The notes: a model not told the origin generated them from the letters alone. Shown: positions 15,262-23,958, counted from the first letter of the stretch. The stretch: 27,567 nucleotides of DNA from UBA1672 sp964015995 (GCA_964015995.1 CAXHFH010000018.1:1-27567), one strand, 5' to 3'. Made by a program: numbers and translations.

Positions 15262-16686
15262 CTAAAACGGTAATTTTTGGAGCAAGCTCACAATAAAACG
15301 TGTGCGATCACTAAACAAGGAGGGTGTAAACCATGAGCCTGCCGCGCGCTTACTAATTTCGCCTAAAGTCGGATAGGGCGCAATAATGGATGTGATGTCC
15401 TTAAGTTTCATTCCCTTGGTAATGGCGAGTGACCATATTCCGATTAACTCGCCCGCATGTGGCCCGATAATTCCCGCACCTAAAATCTTACCTTTTTTCG
15501 TAGCGATCACTTTGATCATACCCTCGGTGCTGTGAGCAGCTTGGGCGCGGTCATTCTCATCGAAATGCCAGTTTACAGTTTTGACGTTATCCTTGCCATG
15601 TTCCTTTATTGCCATGTCCTCGGTCAGGCCGACATTGGCAAGCTCAGGATCGCTGTAGGTCACCCAAGGCAGGGCTTTGTAATCCACTTTTGCCGGTATT
15701 TTAAAACAGATATTGCGAATGATTATCCCTGCATGATAGCCCGCAACGTGAGTAAATTGCGGCCCTCCAACGACATCACCAATAGCGAAGATGTGTTTTT
15801 GTGATGTACACATGCGTTTATCGACGGTTATGCCTGCTTTATCGAACGCCACGCCTGCTTTGTCGAGATCAAGATCGGTATTGGGTTTACGCCCCGCAGC
15901 GATCAGGATATGTGATCCTTCAATGTTCAATGCTTTACCATCTTTTTTAGTCGTGATGGTAACCCCGTTTTCTGTATGTTTAACGGATTGAACACTAATA
16001 TGTTCATGTAAGTCTACGCCTTCATCTGTAAGCTGTTTACGCAATATTTTCACCAGTTCAGGATCGTCTTTGGGCATTATGGTTGCCATATCCAGAATGC
16101 TGACCTTACAGCCAAGACGTCTGTGTGCTTGCCCCATTTCGATACCGATTGGCCCGCCGCCGATAATCACCAGATGTTCGGGCTTTTCGCGTAGATCAAA
16201 GATATTTTCATTGGTGTAGGCTTTGTCCGCTTCTAATCCATCGATAGGAGGTAGCGCGGCGCGCGACCCTGTGGCAATCACAAAATAACGCGCGGTGATT
16301 GTATGCTCTCCGGCCTGAACCGTTTTTTCATCAAGGAATTGCGCTTCTTCGCGAATGACGGTCACGCCTAAATTTTCGAAACGTTCCTGTGAGTCGTGGG
16401 GTTCAATAACACTGATCACGCCAAAGACATGGTCTTTGACGGCGGCGAAATCTATTTCGGGCTCTTGCGGGGTGATGCCAAAAATTTCTGATTTGCGAAA
16501 GCATTGAGCTGTTTTTGCGGCTTCGAGCAATGCCTTGGATGGCACACATCCTGTATTAAGGCAATCGCCGCCCATTTCTGCCCTTTCGATCAGGGCGGTT
16601 TTGAGGCCAAGCTGCGCAGCGCCTGCTGCGACGGATAACCCGCCAGACCCCGCACCAATAATGCAAATATCAAACTTCTGGTTCAT
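15262..16686 (-). CDS. MerA/Lpd-like FAD-dependent disulfide oxidoreductase
   Basis: A class I flavoprotein disulfide reductase of 474 residues. It has the FAD site GAGSGG (11-16), the redox-active pair Cys42/Cys47 in GGDCLNTGCVPSK, an NAD(P) site at about 175 (IIGGGPIGIEMG) and the second FAD motif IFAIGDVVGG. The C-terminal dimer domain has APYPTLGE where lipoamide dehydrogenases have HPT with a catalytic His: here Tyr438 replaces His while Glu443 remains. The vicinal C-terminal cysteines and the N-terminal heavy-metal domain of true MerA are absent, so 'mercuric reductase' is not supported. The substrate is unknown. The gene start overlaps the TVP38 gene end by 17 bases, so the two probably work together. 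Confidence 0.85.
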   Translation of the reverse strand: MNQKFDICIIGAGSGGLSVAAGAAQLGLKTALIERAEMGGDCLNTGCVPSKALLEAAKTAQCFRKSEIFGITPQEPEIDFAAVKDHVFGVISVIEPHDSQERFENLGVTVIREEAQFLDEKTVQAGEHTITARYFVIATGSRAALPPIDGLEADKAYTNENIFDLREKPEHLVIIGGGPIGIEMGQAHRRLGCKVSILDMATIMPKDDPELVKILRKQLTDEGVDLHEHISVQSVKHTENGVTITTKKDGKALNIEGSHILIAAGRKPNTDLDLDKAGVAFDKAGITVDKRMCTSQKHIFAIGDVVGGPQFTHVAGYHAGIIIRNICFKIPAKVDYKALPWVTYSDPELANVGLTEDMAIKEHGKDNVKTVNWHFDENDRAQAAHSTEGMIKVIATKKGKILGAGIIGPHAGELIGIWSLAITKGMKLKDITSIIAPYPTLGEISKRAAGSWFTPSLFSDRTRFIVSLLQKLPF

Positions 16687-17440
16687 TATTCTTTGCCTTT
16701 AATTGTTTATACAGGGTTGGTATGAGTGCAAAAACGCCGAGCAAGCCAAAAGCCAGAAGTGTTTGCGTCGATACGAGATCACTCAAGCTTTCGATATCGC
16801 CAAGTTGCTGACCCAGATTAACATAAACGAAGCTGCCCGGAATGATGCCGAAAAAGGTAGTCAGCGCGAAAGTGCGTAATGGCACGTTAAACAAAGCGGG
16901 TACGATATTGACCAAAAAGAATGGGAAGATGGGCACAAGCCGCATGAACAGTAAGTATCCCACGGCGTTGTCCTTCATATTTGATTCAATGCGTTTATAA
17001 AGACCACCAGCTTTTTCACGCAGCGTTTGTCCTAAGGATGTTTGCGCAACGATAAACACGATGATCGCACCGATAGTGGCGGCGGTGACGACATAGGCTG
17101 TGCCGAGCCATTTACCGAATAAAAAGCCACCTGCGAGGGTTAAGGGCGTCGCAATCGGCAAAGAAAGGGCAACGGAAAGTGCATACAATCCCATAAATCC
17201 AAGGGCTGTGAGAATGCCGTTATTTTGTACCATGGTTTGAAGGGCTTCTTTATTTTCTTGCAAAGCCTCAAGACTGATCTTCTCATGCACTCCAAAAATA
17301 TACGCAACAATCATCATAATTAGGACGATGATAAGGGGTGCGCATTTTTTTAAGATATTGTTTTTATTTTCTTTATCGTTGGACAAATCTTTTCCATTAT
17401 TCTTGTTTAGCCTTAGTCGTCCTACTTTTTTATTCGTCAT
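16670..17440 (-). CDS. TVP38/TMEM64 (DedA-like) membrane protein
   Basis: A 256-residue inner-membrane protein of the TVP38/TMEM64 (SNARE-associated/VTT) family. After a basic cytoplasmic N-terminus there is a TM segment (LIIVLIMMIVAYIF), then the VTT core with LSLPIATPLTLAGGFLFG, TIGAIIVFIVAQTSLG, the re-entrant LLFMRLVPIFPFFLVNIVPA block, and FFGIIPGSFVYVNLG, ending in a TM helix and a charged tail. Some eukaryotic family members act as lipid scramblases; bacterial substrates are mostly unknown. I prefer the ATG at 17440 to the TTG at 17488. It is the first gene of the minus-strand operon, and the gap to the divergent gene at 17550 must hold its promoter. Confidence 0.88.
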   Translation of the reverse strand: MTNKKVGRLRLNKNNGKDLSNDKENKNNILKKCAPLIIVLIMMIVAYIFGVHEKISLEALQENKEALQTMVQNNGILTALGFMGLYALSVALSLPIATPLTLAGGFLFGKWLGTAYVVTAATIGAIIVFIVAQTSLGQTLREKAGGLYKRIESNMKDNAVGYLLFMRLVPIFPFFLVNIVPALFNVPLRTFALTTFFGIIPGSFVYVNLGQQLGDIESLSDLVSTQTLLAFGLLGVFALIPTLYKQLKAKNNEPEV

Positions 17441-17549
17441 GGCCACTTTGAACGTTACTGAAAGAGAAATGAAGACGAAATGTTCCAAAATTGTACAGTT
17501 ACGATTTATTTGCTAGGTTTCGTGTGGATATATCAAAGGGAGATAGACG

Positions 17550-17876
17550 ATGAGTGAGCTAGATTATGATTTTAGTTTGGGGCATGACATACCCCACGAT
17601 GCAATCAAAGATGCGTTTTTAAACCTAAAAAACGCGGCTGATAGCGATGATCCCGATCAAAGATGGGATGCATTGGATGCGATGAAAATGTTGGCAAAAT
17701 CATCTTCGCAATATGGCGGTAGCCCTGAATTGAGAGAAGCGGGCTTGGCGGTTATGGCGCAAATGCAAAATGATGATCCGGATGATGAAGTGCGCACCAA
17801 GGCGGAGCGTGAGCATAGTATTTTGAACCATTATCACACGACACTTGATAATGAAATGGGTGCTGATTTGGGGTGA
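17550..17876 (+). CDS. Small acidic helical protein of unknown function
   Basis: A 108-residue protein with no family I recognise. It is acidic and predicted helical, with a repeat-like run (RWDALDAMKMLAKSS, then ELREAGLAVMAQMQNDDPDD, then EVRTKAEREH) that recalls a short HEAT-like helical pair without proving it. No signal peptide, TM helix or cysteine is visible. AGGGAGA lies 8 bases before the ATG, a strong ribosome site supporting real expression. It is divergent from the TVP38 gene and 113 bases upstream of the beta-propeller gene, from which it is probably separately transcribed. Confidence 0.65.
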   Translation: MSELDYDFSLGHDIPHDAIKDAFLNLKNAADSDDPDQRWDALDAMKMLAKSSSQYGGSPELREAGLAVMAQMQNDDPDDEVRTKAEREHSILNHYHTTLDNEMGADLG

Positions 17877-17928
17877 TCCTCAGCATTGATACAAAAAATA
17901 TTGATATTTCTCCCAAGGAATCTCTGGC

Positions 17929-17956
17929 TTGTGGCGTCTTATAAATAAGATATAGT
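17929..17956 (+). promoter_or_regulatory. Candidate promoter for the beta-propeller gene, with inverted repeat
   Basis: TTGTGG (17929-17934), 16 bases, then TATAGT (17951-17956), lies 33 bases upstream of the ATG at 17990. A 7-base inverted repeat ATAAATA/TATTTAT (17941-17947 and 17959-17965) straddles the -10 box and could be an operator. Confidence 0.35.
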
Positions 17957-17989
17957 TTTATTTATATGCGGTGAGGTCAAAATATAGTC

Positions 17990-19381
17990 ATGAAAAAATC
18001 ATTTTACACGCCAGGAAGGCTTTATTTTTTTCCTGCTTTTTTACCACTTGTTGAAATTGTACCTTGGTTAATCAGTTTACTGGGGTTGGTCGCGGCGGCG
18101 GCGGGGTTTTCTTTTTCCGGTTTCTTTAAGAAATATAGGAAAATGCTTGTCTGTTTTTCTGTTCTTTGCTTCGCAACGGTTGCGGGTATTTGGATTGCGT
18201 CCGTACCCGCAGGGGAATTAGGAGATAAAGGAAGTGTTCTTTTAAATTCGAAACAATTTCCTTCTGTTGTCGTTCATAGCGCCGCTGAGCCAAGCAGTGA
18301 ACACCGTTTATCCCGCTTCGCTGAGAAATGGTCGATTACAACCAAACATCAGATTCTCTCTACGCCCGTTATACAAGATGATCTGCTGATTTATGGGTCT
18401 TACAAGGGTACGTTAGAGGCCGTATCAAGGCAAAGTGGCAAAGCAATTTGGTCATTGCCCAAGGATACATACGTTATGTCGTTGTCGAAAGATAATGAAG
18501 GCAATATTTATGCCGGTGAAGGGCTTCACGAAACGCAGATCGCAACGCTTACATCCTTTAATGTCAAAAACAGAACCGTTAATTGGCAAAGAAAATTTAT
18601 TGGCCATATCGAAAGTCCGCCTGTAATTGATGAAAGAAGTAATCGCGTATGGATGAGCTCAGGGCCAGGTGGTTTGTGGGCTATGAATAAAGATAATGGA
18701 GATGTTCATCTTCACGCACCATTAGGCCATCTTGATTCAAGGGCCTTGATTTATGATCATAAGGTTTACGTGCAGGCGCAGGCTGATGAGGACATAAATT
18801 TAACAACATTTTCTGCATTACATGAAGATACTGGGGAAGTGATATGGCAGATATCACAGCCCGGACAGCCTTGGGGCTCGCCTTTATTACATCAAAATCA
18901 AAAAATGATGCTGAGCACCACGGGATTGGGGCAAATTGGTGTGCAAAAAAGAACGGATAAGGGATGGGCTTATGCGGTTGGTTTGGACGGAGAAATCATT
19001 TGGCAAACAGAGCTTCCTGGTATGGCTTTGCAGCCCGGGATTTATATCCCTGATGATGACTTAATTATTCATACAATGAAGTCAGGTGAAATAATTGCGT
19101 TAAATGCAACGCGCGGTGTTGTTAAATGGCAAGTCAAAGCAGGAGAGAGCTTTATGGCTAGGTCTACATTTATTAATCACCTTCAGATACCCATGATTGC
19201 TTCGATTTCGTATGATGGTCAATTTACCATCCGAGATGCCAGAACAAGCAGGAAGATAACCAGCGCCGTGATTGGCAAATATTCGTCTTCTGCACCCGTT
19301 GTATCGGGGGACACGATTTATGTTATGAGTGCTTATGAAATCACGGCGTTTGGTGGCTTGTACAGTCTGGTAGGTCAGTAA
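17990..19381 (+). CDS. Membrane-anchored PQQ-type beta-propeller protein
   Basis: A 463-residue protein. Two hydrophobic helices near the N-terminus (about 13-45 and 52-72) are followed by a large domain of PQQ-like propeller repeats from about residue 110. Blade signatures recur: LIYGSYKGTLEAVSRQSGKA, LWAMNKDNGDV, YAVGLDGEIIWQTELPG, IIALNATRGVVKWQVKAGES and FTIRDARTSRKI, many with the GxxxWQ turn. The propeller most likely sits in the periplasm. Such domains bind proteins (as BamB does), quinone cofactors or ligands; I see no sign of a dehydrogenase active site. The next gene, a phosphohistidine-domain protein, begins 2 bases after its stop, so the two form a transcript and probably a functional pair. 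Confidence 0.8.
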   Translation: MKKSFYTPGRLYFFPAFLPLVEIVPWLISLLGLVAAAAGFSFSGFFKKYRKMLVCFSVLCFATVAGIWIASVPAGELGDKGSVLLNSKQFPSVVVHSAAEPSSEHRLSRFAEKWSITTKHQILSTPVIQDDLLIYGSYKGTLEAVSRQSGKAIWSLPKDTYVMSLSKDNEGNIYAGEGLHETQIATLTSFNVKNRTVNWQRKFIGHIESPPVIDERSNRVWMSSGPGGLWAMNKDNGDVHLHAPLGHLDSRALIYDHKVYVQAQADEDINLTTFSALHEDTGEVIWQISQPGQPWGSPLLHQNQKMMLSTTGLGQIGVQKRTDKGWAYAVGLDGEIIWQTELPGMALQPGIYIPDDDLIIHTMKSGEIIALNATRGVVKWQVKAGESFMARSTFINHLQIPMIASISYDGQFTIRDARTSRKITSAVIGKYSSSAPVVSGDTIYVMSAYEITAFGGLYSLVGQ

Positions 19382-19383
19382 AG

Positions 19384-20412
19384 ATGGCATCTCTGTGGCT
19401 CAAATTTCCAGATGAAGTGCTTTTTTCTCATAATTTTACGGAAGAAACACGCATCATTTTACAGCAGATATTCAGTAACTCTGAGAGTAATTCACCATGG
19501 TCTCAGGCGTTATATTTGTTGAAATTTCAAAGGCAGGCAACAAACAGGCCAATGATTAAATGGTATAAAAATACCCCATATTTCAACTGGTCATTATATA
19601 CTCAATTGATTGGTGGCGGTGGTGTACACATCGTCAAAGAGAGTGATGGTGGGTTCTCACAGTCTTTTAGCTATAAGATGAAACATATATGGAGTCTTAT
19701 CGCGGTGCAGTGGAAGGTTGCCCGTTTTCTTACCCGAAAACCCGTAATTGAAAACCCGTTAGTTGAAAGTATTGCACTCGGAATTGCCATGCAGTCTTTG
19801 ATTATGAGAATGAATGTTGATGATGATCGCTTGGCTAAATGGTTGTCCATGCCTGGGGGGGCGCCTTCAAAGCACCGAAAAACCGTAGAGCAAATCCAAG
19901 CCATTCAAATGAGAAGAACAGAAATTACGGATGCTTGGCATAAAAAATTTCCATCTGCAGTTGCAGAAATTACGAATGAAGACCTGCCTGATTATTTTTG
20001 GGATGATGATGTTCCAAATGTTACTGAAAAAGAGCCTACCATTTTATCATCTCCAAAAGATGGGATATGGAAAGGTAAGTCAGTCTGTGCAGGCAATGCC
20101 GTTGGACTATTGATTGTGATTGATCGAAATATCGACCCTCAAGCAATAAAAGATGTTAGGAATTCTCAAAAAGAGCCGATCATATTGCTGTTTAAACACG
20201 CCCGACCCGAAACAACTGAATTTTTTGAGCATGCTGATGCTATTATTTATTGTAACGGAGGCGTGTTATCACATGCGTGTACAGTTGCCAGAGAAGTTGG
20301 GGTTCCTTGTGTTACGGCCGTGGGCAATGAGTTTTTTCATTTGATAAAAAACAGCGATCAGGATTTGTTTGTACTTGTCGATGCGCATAATGGTTTCGTA
20401 AAGTTAAACTAA
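19384..20412 (+). CDS. Protein with C-terminal phosphohistidine swivel domain (PEP-utilizer mobile domain)
   Basis: A 342-residue protein. Residues about 232-342 match the mobile phosphohistidine domain of PEP synthase, PPDK and rifampin phosphotransferase: GKSVCAGNAVG, EPIILLFKHARPETTEF, ADAIIYCNGGVLSHACTVA with putative phospho-His297, REVGVPCV and a closing VDAHNGFVKL. The N-terminal about 230 residues are mostly helical and unrecognised; neither an ATP-grasp kinase domain nor a PEP-binding TIM barrel is visible. A phosphoryl donor would therefore have to come in trans, or the domain has been reused. No signal peptide, so cytoplasmic. It starts 2 bases after the propeller gene and precedes a two-component gene block. 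Confidence 0.75.
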   Translation: MASLWLKFPDEVLFSHNFTEETRIILQQIFSNSESNSPWSQALYLLKFQRQATNRPMIKWYKNTPYFNWSLYTQLIGGGGVHIVKESDGGFSQSFSYKMKHIWSLIAVQWKVARFLTRKPVIENPLVESIALGIAMQSLIMRMNVDDDRLAKWLSMPGGAPSKHRKTVEQIQAIQMRRTEITDAWHKKFPSAVAEITNEDLPDYFWDDDVPNVTEKEPTILSSPKDGIWKGKSVCAGNAVGLLIVIDRNIDPQAIKDVRNSQKEPIILLFKHARPETTEFFEHADAIIYCNGGVLSHACTVAREVGVPCVTAVGNEFFHLIKNSDQDLFVLVDAHNGFVKLN

Positions 20413-20496
20413 TATTTGCAAATCAATGATTTTTTCAACAGAATGGTAGTTACTATATCTTGTAATCAAACAGTCCTTTAACTTGAAAATCAAAAA

Positions 20497-20880
20497 ATGA
20501 CCAAAAACTTAAGAATATTAATAGTTGAAGATGATGCTGCTGACATTGCGTTAATCCGTAGACGCATAAACGACGTATGGCCAGATGCAATTATTGAATC
20601 CAGTACTAGTCTGGGTGAGGCTTATGCTGAGCACATGAAACTTAACTTTAATCTGGTACTTCTTGATTTGAATTTACCTGATGCTTATGGCGCGAAGACA
20701 GTCGAAGAGTTAAGGCGTTTAAACAAAAAGGTGCCTGTGGTTGTGATTACCGGTATGGAAACAGACAGAGAAGTCAGTCAGGCGCTAAAGCTGGGTGCTA
20801 ATCATGTTGTTTTAAAGTCTCAAATTATGGCAGATGACTTTCTGGATATACTTAAGCAGCATGCTGTTCTTGAGGAGTAA
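20497..20880 (+). CDS. Single-domain response regulator
   Basis: A 127-residue receiver domain with no output domain. Acidic pocket residues Glu11-Asp12-Asp13 (IVEDDAADI), phosphoacceptor Asp57 in LLDLNLPD, Thr85 in VVITGM and Lys107 in VLKS are all present, so it should be phosphorylatable. It lies 84 bases after the phosphohistidine-domain gene and 116 bases before a sensorless histidine kinase. CheY-like or phosphorelay-intermediate function is inferred from the lack of an effector domain. A partner kinase is probably one of the next two genes. Confidence 0.92.
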   Translation: MTKNLRILIVEDDAADIALIRRRINDVWPDAIIESSTSLGEAYAEHMKLNFNLVLLDLNLPDAYGAKTVEELRRLNKKVPVVVITGMETDREVSQALKLGANHVVLKSQIMADDFLDILKQHAVLEE

Positions 20881-20996
20881 ATTTCGAGTATCTCAATAAA
20901 TACCTAATAAATTGAAGTGTGCATCCTGTCTTATAACTATTGAGTTTATGCAGTTTAGTTATTGCTAATTTAAGGAATTGATGAATAACATAAGAA

Positions 20997-21713
20997 ATGG
21001 AAGATTCTAAGACCCCTAAAGATCTGGAAATTGAACGTCTTGAAAAAGAGTACCAAGACTTTGCTTATATTGTATCTCATGATTTAAGGGCGCCGCTCAG
21101 GCACGTAAAAGAATTTACGAACTTACTTATTGGTTCACGCGAAGAAAATTTATCTGCGGAAGATAAGGAATATTTATTCTTTCTCAATAGATCGCTTGAG
21201 AAAATTGACGATATGCAAAAGGCTTTACTTTCTTTTTCTCGTCTGAATACTAGAGCGGAAGAGCGCGAGTACGTTGATCTAAATCAAGTTATTGATAATG
21301 TTCTGTTAGAGCTCGGTATGAAGCAGATTCCGAATGATATAATTTTTGAAAAAGACGAATTACCAGTTGTTTTAGCAGAAAAAAAACAGATGAATTTACT
21401 GTTTTTCTCTCTGATAGATAATGCTTTAAAATTCCATGGTGATGAAGCCACCCTCAAAAGAGTGAGTATTTCCGTCAAGGATGAAGAAGGTGTTTGGGTT
21501 TTTGAAATATCTGATAATGGCATTGGTATTGACCCTCAGTTTCATGATTTGATTTTCCGTTTTTTCCAGAGGTTAGAGCCTAACCGATACCCTGGCATAG
21601 GGGCAGGTCTGTCTATATCCAAAAAAATTATTGAGCTTCATGGTGGCGAAATTTTAATTGAGTCATCTCTGGGTAAAGGGACTGAGGTTTGTTTCTTTTT
21701 GCCTAAGACCTGA
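20997..21713 (+). CDS. Sensorless histidine kinase (HisKA-HATPase)
   Basis: A 238-residue soluble kinase with only the transmitter core. The H-box DFAYIVSHDLRAPLRHV carries His28; the N-box has Asn142 (LIDNALKFHG), the G1 box DNGIGID starts at Asp173, and a G2-like PGIGAGLSISKKI block lies near 199-211. There are no TM helices, PAS or GAF domains, so input must come from a partner. No good Shine-Dalgarno sits near the ATG at 20997; instead TAAGGA precedes a 9-codon ORF (20981-21010) that overlaps this start, suggesting translational coupling. It lies between two response regulators and upstream of a larger CHASE kinase. Confidence 0.9.
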   Translation: MEDSKTPKDLEIERLEKEYQDFAYIVSHDLRAPLRHVKEFTNLLIGSREENLSAEDKEYLFFLNRSLEKIDDMQKALLSFSRLNTRAEEREYVDLNQVIDNVLLELGMKQIPNDIIFEKDELPVVLAEKKQMNLLFFSLIDNALKFHGDEATLKRVSISVKDEEGVWVFEISDNGIGIDPQFHDLIFRFFQRLEPNRYPGIGAGLSISKKIIELHGGEILIESSLGKGTEVCFFLPKT

Positions 21714-21775
21714 CACATTATTCTAATGCGTAAAACTTTGATGAACTCTGTGTATCTAATCGAAATCGACGATGT

Positions 21776-21804
21776 TTGACAAAGGAAGTCGTTTTGCGTT
21801 TTAG
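21776..21804 (+). promoter_or_regulatory. Weak candidate promoter for the CHASE kinase
   Basis: A consensus -35 box TTGACA (21776-21781) lies in the 124-base gap upstream of the kinase. Seventeen bases later the -10 position reads TTTTAG, which is poor. It is listed because of the perfect -35 box. Confidence 0.25.
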
Positions 21805-21837
21805 AACCTGCTTATTACTAATTTTTTTTAGGATTTT

Positions 21838-23958
21838 ATGGCTGATCAGGCGGAAATTATTGAATATGTCTCAAGAGAGAAAAAGCGCCTAGAGCGTAGT
21901 GGCCATTTGCATTGGTTTCATTGGGGAATTGTCGTTGCGTCTTTGGTTCTGACGTTTGGGGTTTGGTATTTCACCAAAACGCAGATCGAAACAAAAGTGC
22001 GTAATCAATTTGATCGTGAGGCATTACGCGTTGTTGAAATGATAAAAGAGCGTATGCATAAATATGAAGATGCACTCTGGGGTGGTGTCGCCACGATACA
22101 TTCGCAAAGTCACGGTATTGATTATGAGGAATGGAAGCGTTTTGCCGAAACACTCAGGATTGAAACCAGATACCCCGGTATTAACGGCATTGGTGTGATA
22201 TACGATGTTGATCCCAAATTGGTTGATGCGTTTTTAGAAGAGCAGCGCAAAACCCGTCCTGATTTTAAAATTCATCCTGCGCATGAAGAAAAAGAGTGTC
22301 TTCCTATTACATATATTGAGCCAGTTGAAGCAAATGCGGCGGCAGTGGGGCTGGACATGGCGCATGAAACGAATAGGTACAACGCGATGCTCAACGCTAA
22401 AAACACAGGTGTTGCGCAAATCACGGGCCCGATTACGTTAGTACAGGATGCGGCAAAGACGCCTGGTTTTTTGTTTCACGCTCCATTCTATGATGGTTCT
22501 GTTGAAACGCTTGAGGACCGTCAACAAAATTTTGTTGGTACCGTTTACGCACCCTTCATTTTCAACAGGCTTTTAGAAGGTACTTTACAATCGGAAAGAC
22601 GCCATGTCGGTATCAAGGTTTCAGATGAGGGGAGCGTTCTGTTTGATGAAAATCACGTAGGTGAAGTGGATTTTGACCCTAATCCCATCTTTAAGTCATA
22701 TGAAACAGTTGAGTTATATGGACGCAGTTGGGAATTTGAAATATGGAGTAAGCTTTCATTCAGAAAGGCAACATCGACCAGTAAGCCTTGGTTAGTGTTG
22801 GCGGGCGGATTGACGATTGATGGTATGCTGCTCGCATTGTTTATATTTCTGGCACGATCTAACCGGCATGCTTTGAGTTTTGCGTATAGTATGGCCGAGG
22901 CGCAGCAGATTGATGCAACGATGCTCGAGAGCATCATTGAAAACGCGGTCGATGGTTTGATTACAATCGATGCGGATGGTCATATTGAGAGCTTCAATAA
23001 AGCTTGTGAAGAAATATTTGATTATGCCGCAAATGAAGTTATAGGGAAAAATGCCCGAATTTTGATTCCTAATTTATACGATAATGATGATGGCCAAAAA
23101 ATTATGGGGGCGCGTCAAGAAATAGAAGGGAAGCGAAAGGATGGTACAATTTTTCCGCTCGATCTTTCTATGAATGAAATAAATTTAGATGGTCGAAAAA
23201 TATATAGTGCCATCTTACGAGATATATCTGATCGTAAAAAAGCCGAAGATGAAATTATGCGCTCTAACGAGGAACTGGAACGCTTTGCCTATATCGCGTC
23301 TCATGATTTACAAGAGCCTTTGCGTATGGTGAATAATTTCACGCAATTACTTGAGGCAGAATATCAAGAACAGCTTGATGATCAGGCGCAAAAATATATG
23401 CATTTCATCACTGATGGTGCGCAGCGCATGCAGAATTTGATTATAGACTTGCTGGAATATTCGCGTATTGGTCACGAAGAAGCGGGCTTCTCTGATGTTG
23501 ATACTGCCCTGCATACCAAGCTGGCAATTGAGAACTTACAAGAGATTGTTAACGATACCCAGGCTGTTATTACAACGGGTGATTTACCTGTTGTTCAAGT
23601 GAATCCTGTGCGCTTTGTACGTTTAATGCAAAACTTGATCGGTAATAGTATTAAATATAGAGATCAAGATAGGGAGCCGGAAATCACCATAGAGGCAAAA
23701 GATAATGGAGAAGAGTGGCTGTTTTCTGTGGCTGATAATGGGATTGGTATGAAGGACGACTATTTGGAACAGATTTTTGTTATTTTCAAGCGTCTACATG
23801 GTAAAAGTGAGTATCAGGGCACGGGCATCGGTTTGGCTGTTTGTAAAAAAATTGTTGAGAGTTTTGATGGTAGGATATGGGTGGAATCTGAGCTCGCAAA
23901 AGGATCAGTATTTTATTTCACGATCCCCAAGGTTGAATCTGAGAGGAAAGTATTATGA
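21838..23958 (+). CDS. CHASE-PAS hybrid-free sensor histidine kinase
   Basis: A 706-residue membrane sensor kinase. TM1 (about 29-46) and TM2 (about 318-338) flank a periplasmic CHASE domain (about 75-300) with RYPGINGIGVIYDV, TYIEPVEANAAAVGLDMA and GFLFHAPFYDG, the hallmark of CHASE, which binds small ligands such as cytokinins in plants. A PAS domain (about 360-465, ENAVDGLITIDADGHIESFN) follows, then HisKA with His489 (IASHDLQEPLRM) and HATPase with Asn602, DNGIGM at 633 and GTGIGLAVCKKI at 661. There is no receiver domain. AGGA precedes the ATG. Its stop overlaps the next start as ATGA, so the response regulator is its likely partner. The ligand is unknown. Confidence 0.93.
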   Translation: MADQAEIIEYVSREKKRLERSGHLHWFHWGIVVASLVLTFGVWYFTKTQIETKVRNQFDREALRVVEMIKERMHKYEDALWGGVATIHSQSHGIDYEEWKRFAETLRIETRYPGINGIGVIYDVDPKLVDAFLEEQRKTRPDFKIHPAHEEKECLPITYIEPVEANAAAVGLDMAHETNRYNAMLNAKNTGVAQITGPITLVQDAAKTPGFLFHAPFYDGSVETLEDRQQNFVGTVYAPFIFNRLLEGTLQSERRHVGIKVSDEGSVLFDENHVGEVDFDPNPIFKSYETVELYGRSWEFEIWSKLSFRKATSTSKPWLVLAGGLTIDGMLLALFIFLARSNRHALSFAYSMAEAQQIDATMLESIIENAVDGLITIDADGHIESFNKACEEIFDYAANEVIGKNARILIPNLYDNDDGQKIMGARQEIEGKRKDGTIFPLDLSMNEINLDGRKIYSAILRDISDRKKAEDEIMRSNEELERFAYIASHDLQEPLRMVNNFTQLLEAEYQEQLDDQAQKYMHFITDGAQRMQNLIIDLLEYSRIGHEEAGFSDVDTALHTKLAIENLQEIVNDTQAVITTGDLPVVQVNPVRFVRLMQNLIGNSIKYRDQDREPEITIEAKDNGEEWLFSVADNGIGMKDDYLEQIFVIFKRLHGKSEYQGTGIGLAVCKKIVESFDGRIWVESELAKGSVFYFTIPKVESERKVL

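Noticed and set aside
15262..16686. Annotation as mercuric reductase MerA
   Set aside because: No N-terminal heavy-metal domain, no C-terminal vicinal cysteines and no mer genes nearby; only the general disulfide reductase core is present.
21726..21779. 17-codon ORF between the two kinases
   Set aside because: No Shine-Dalgarno upstream and it ends within the candidate -35 region; likely chance.
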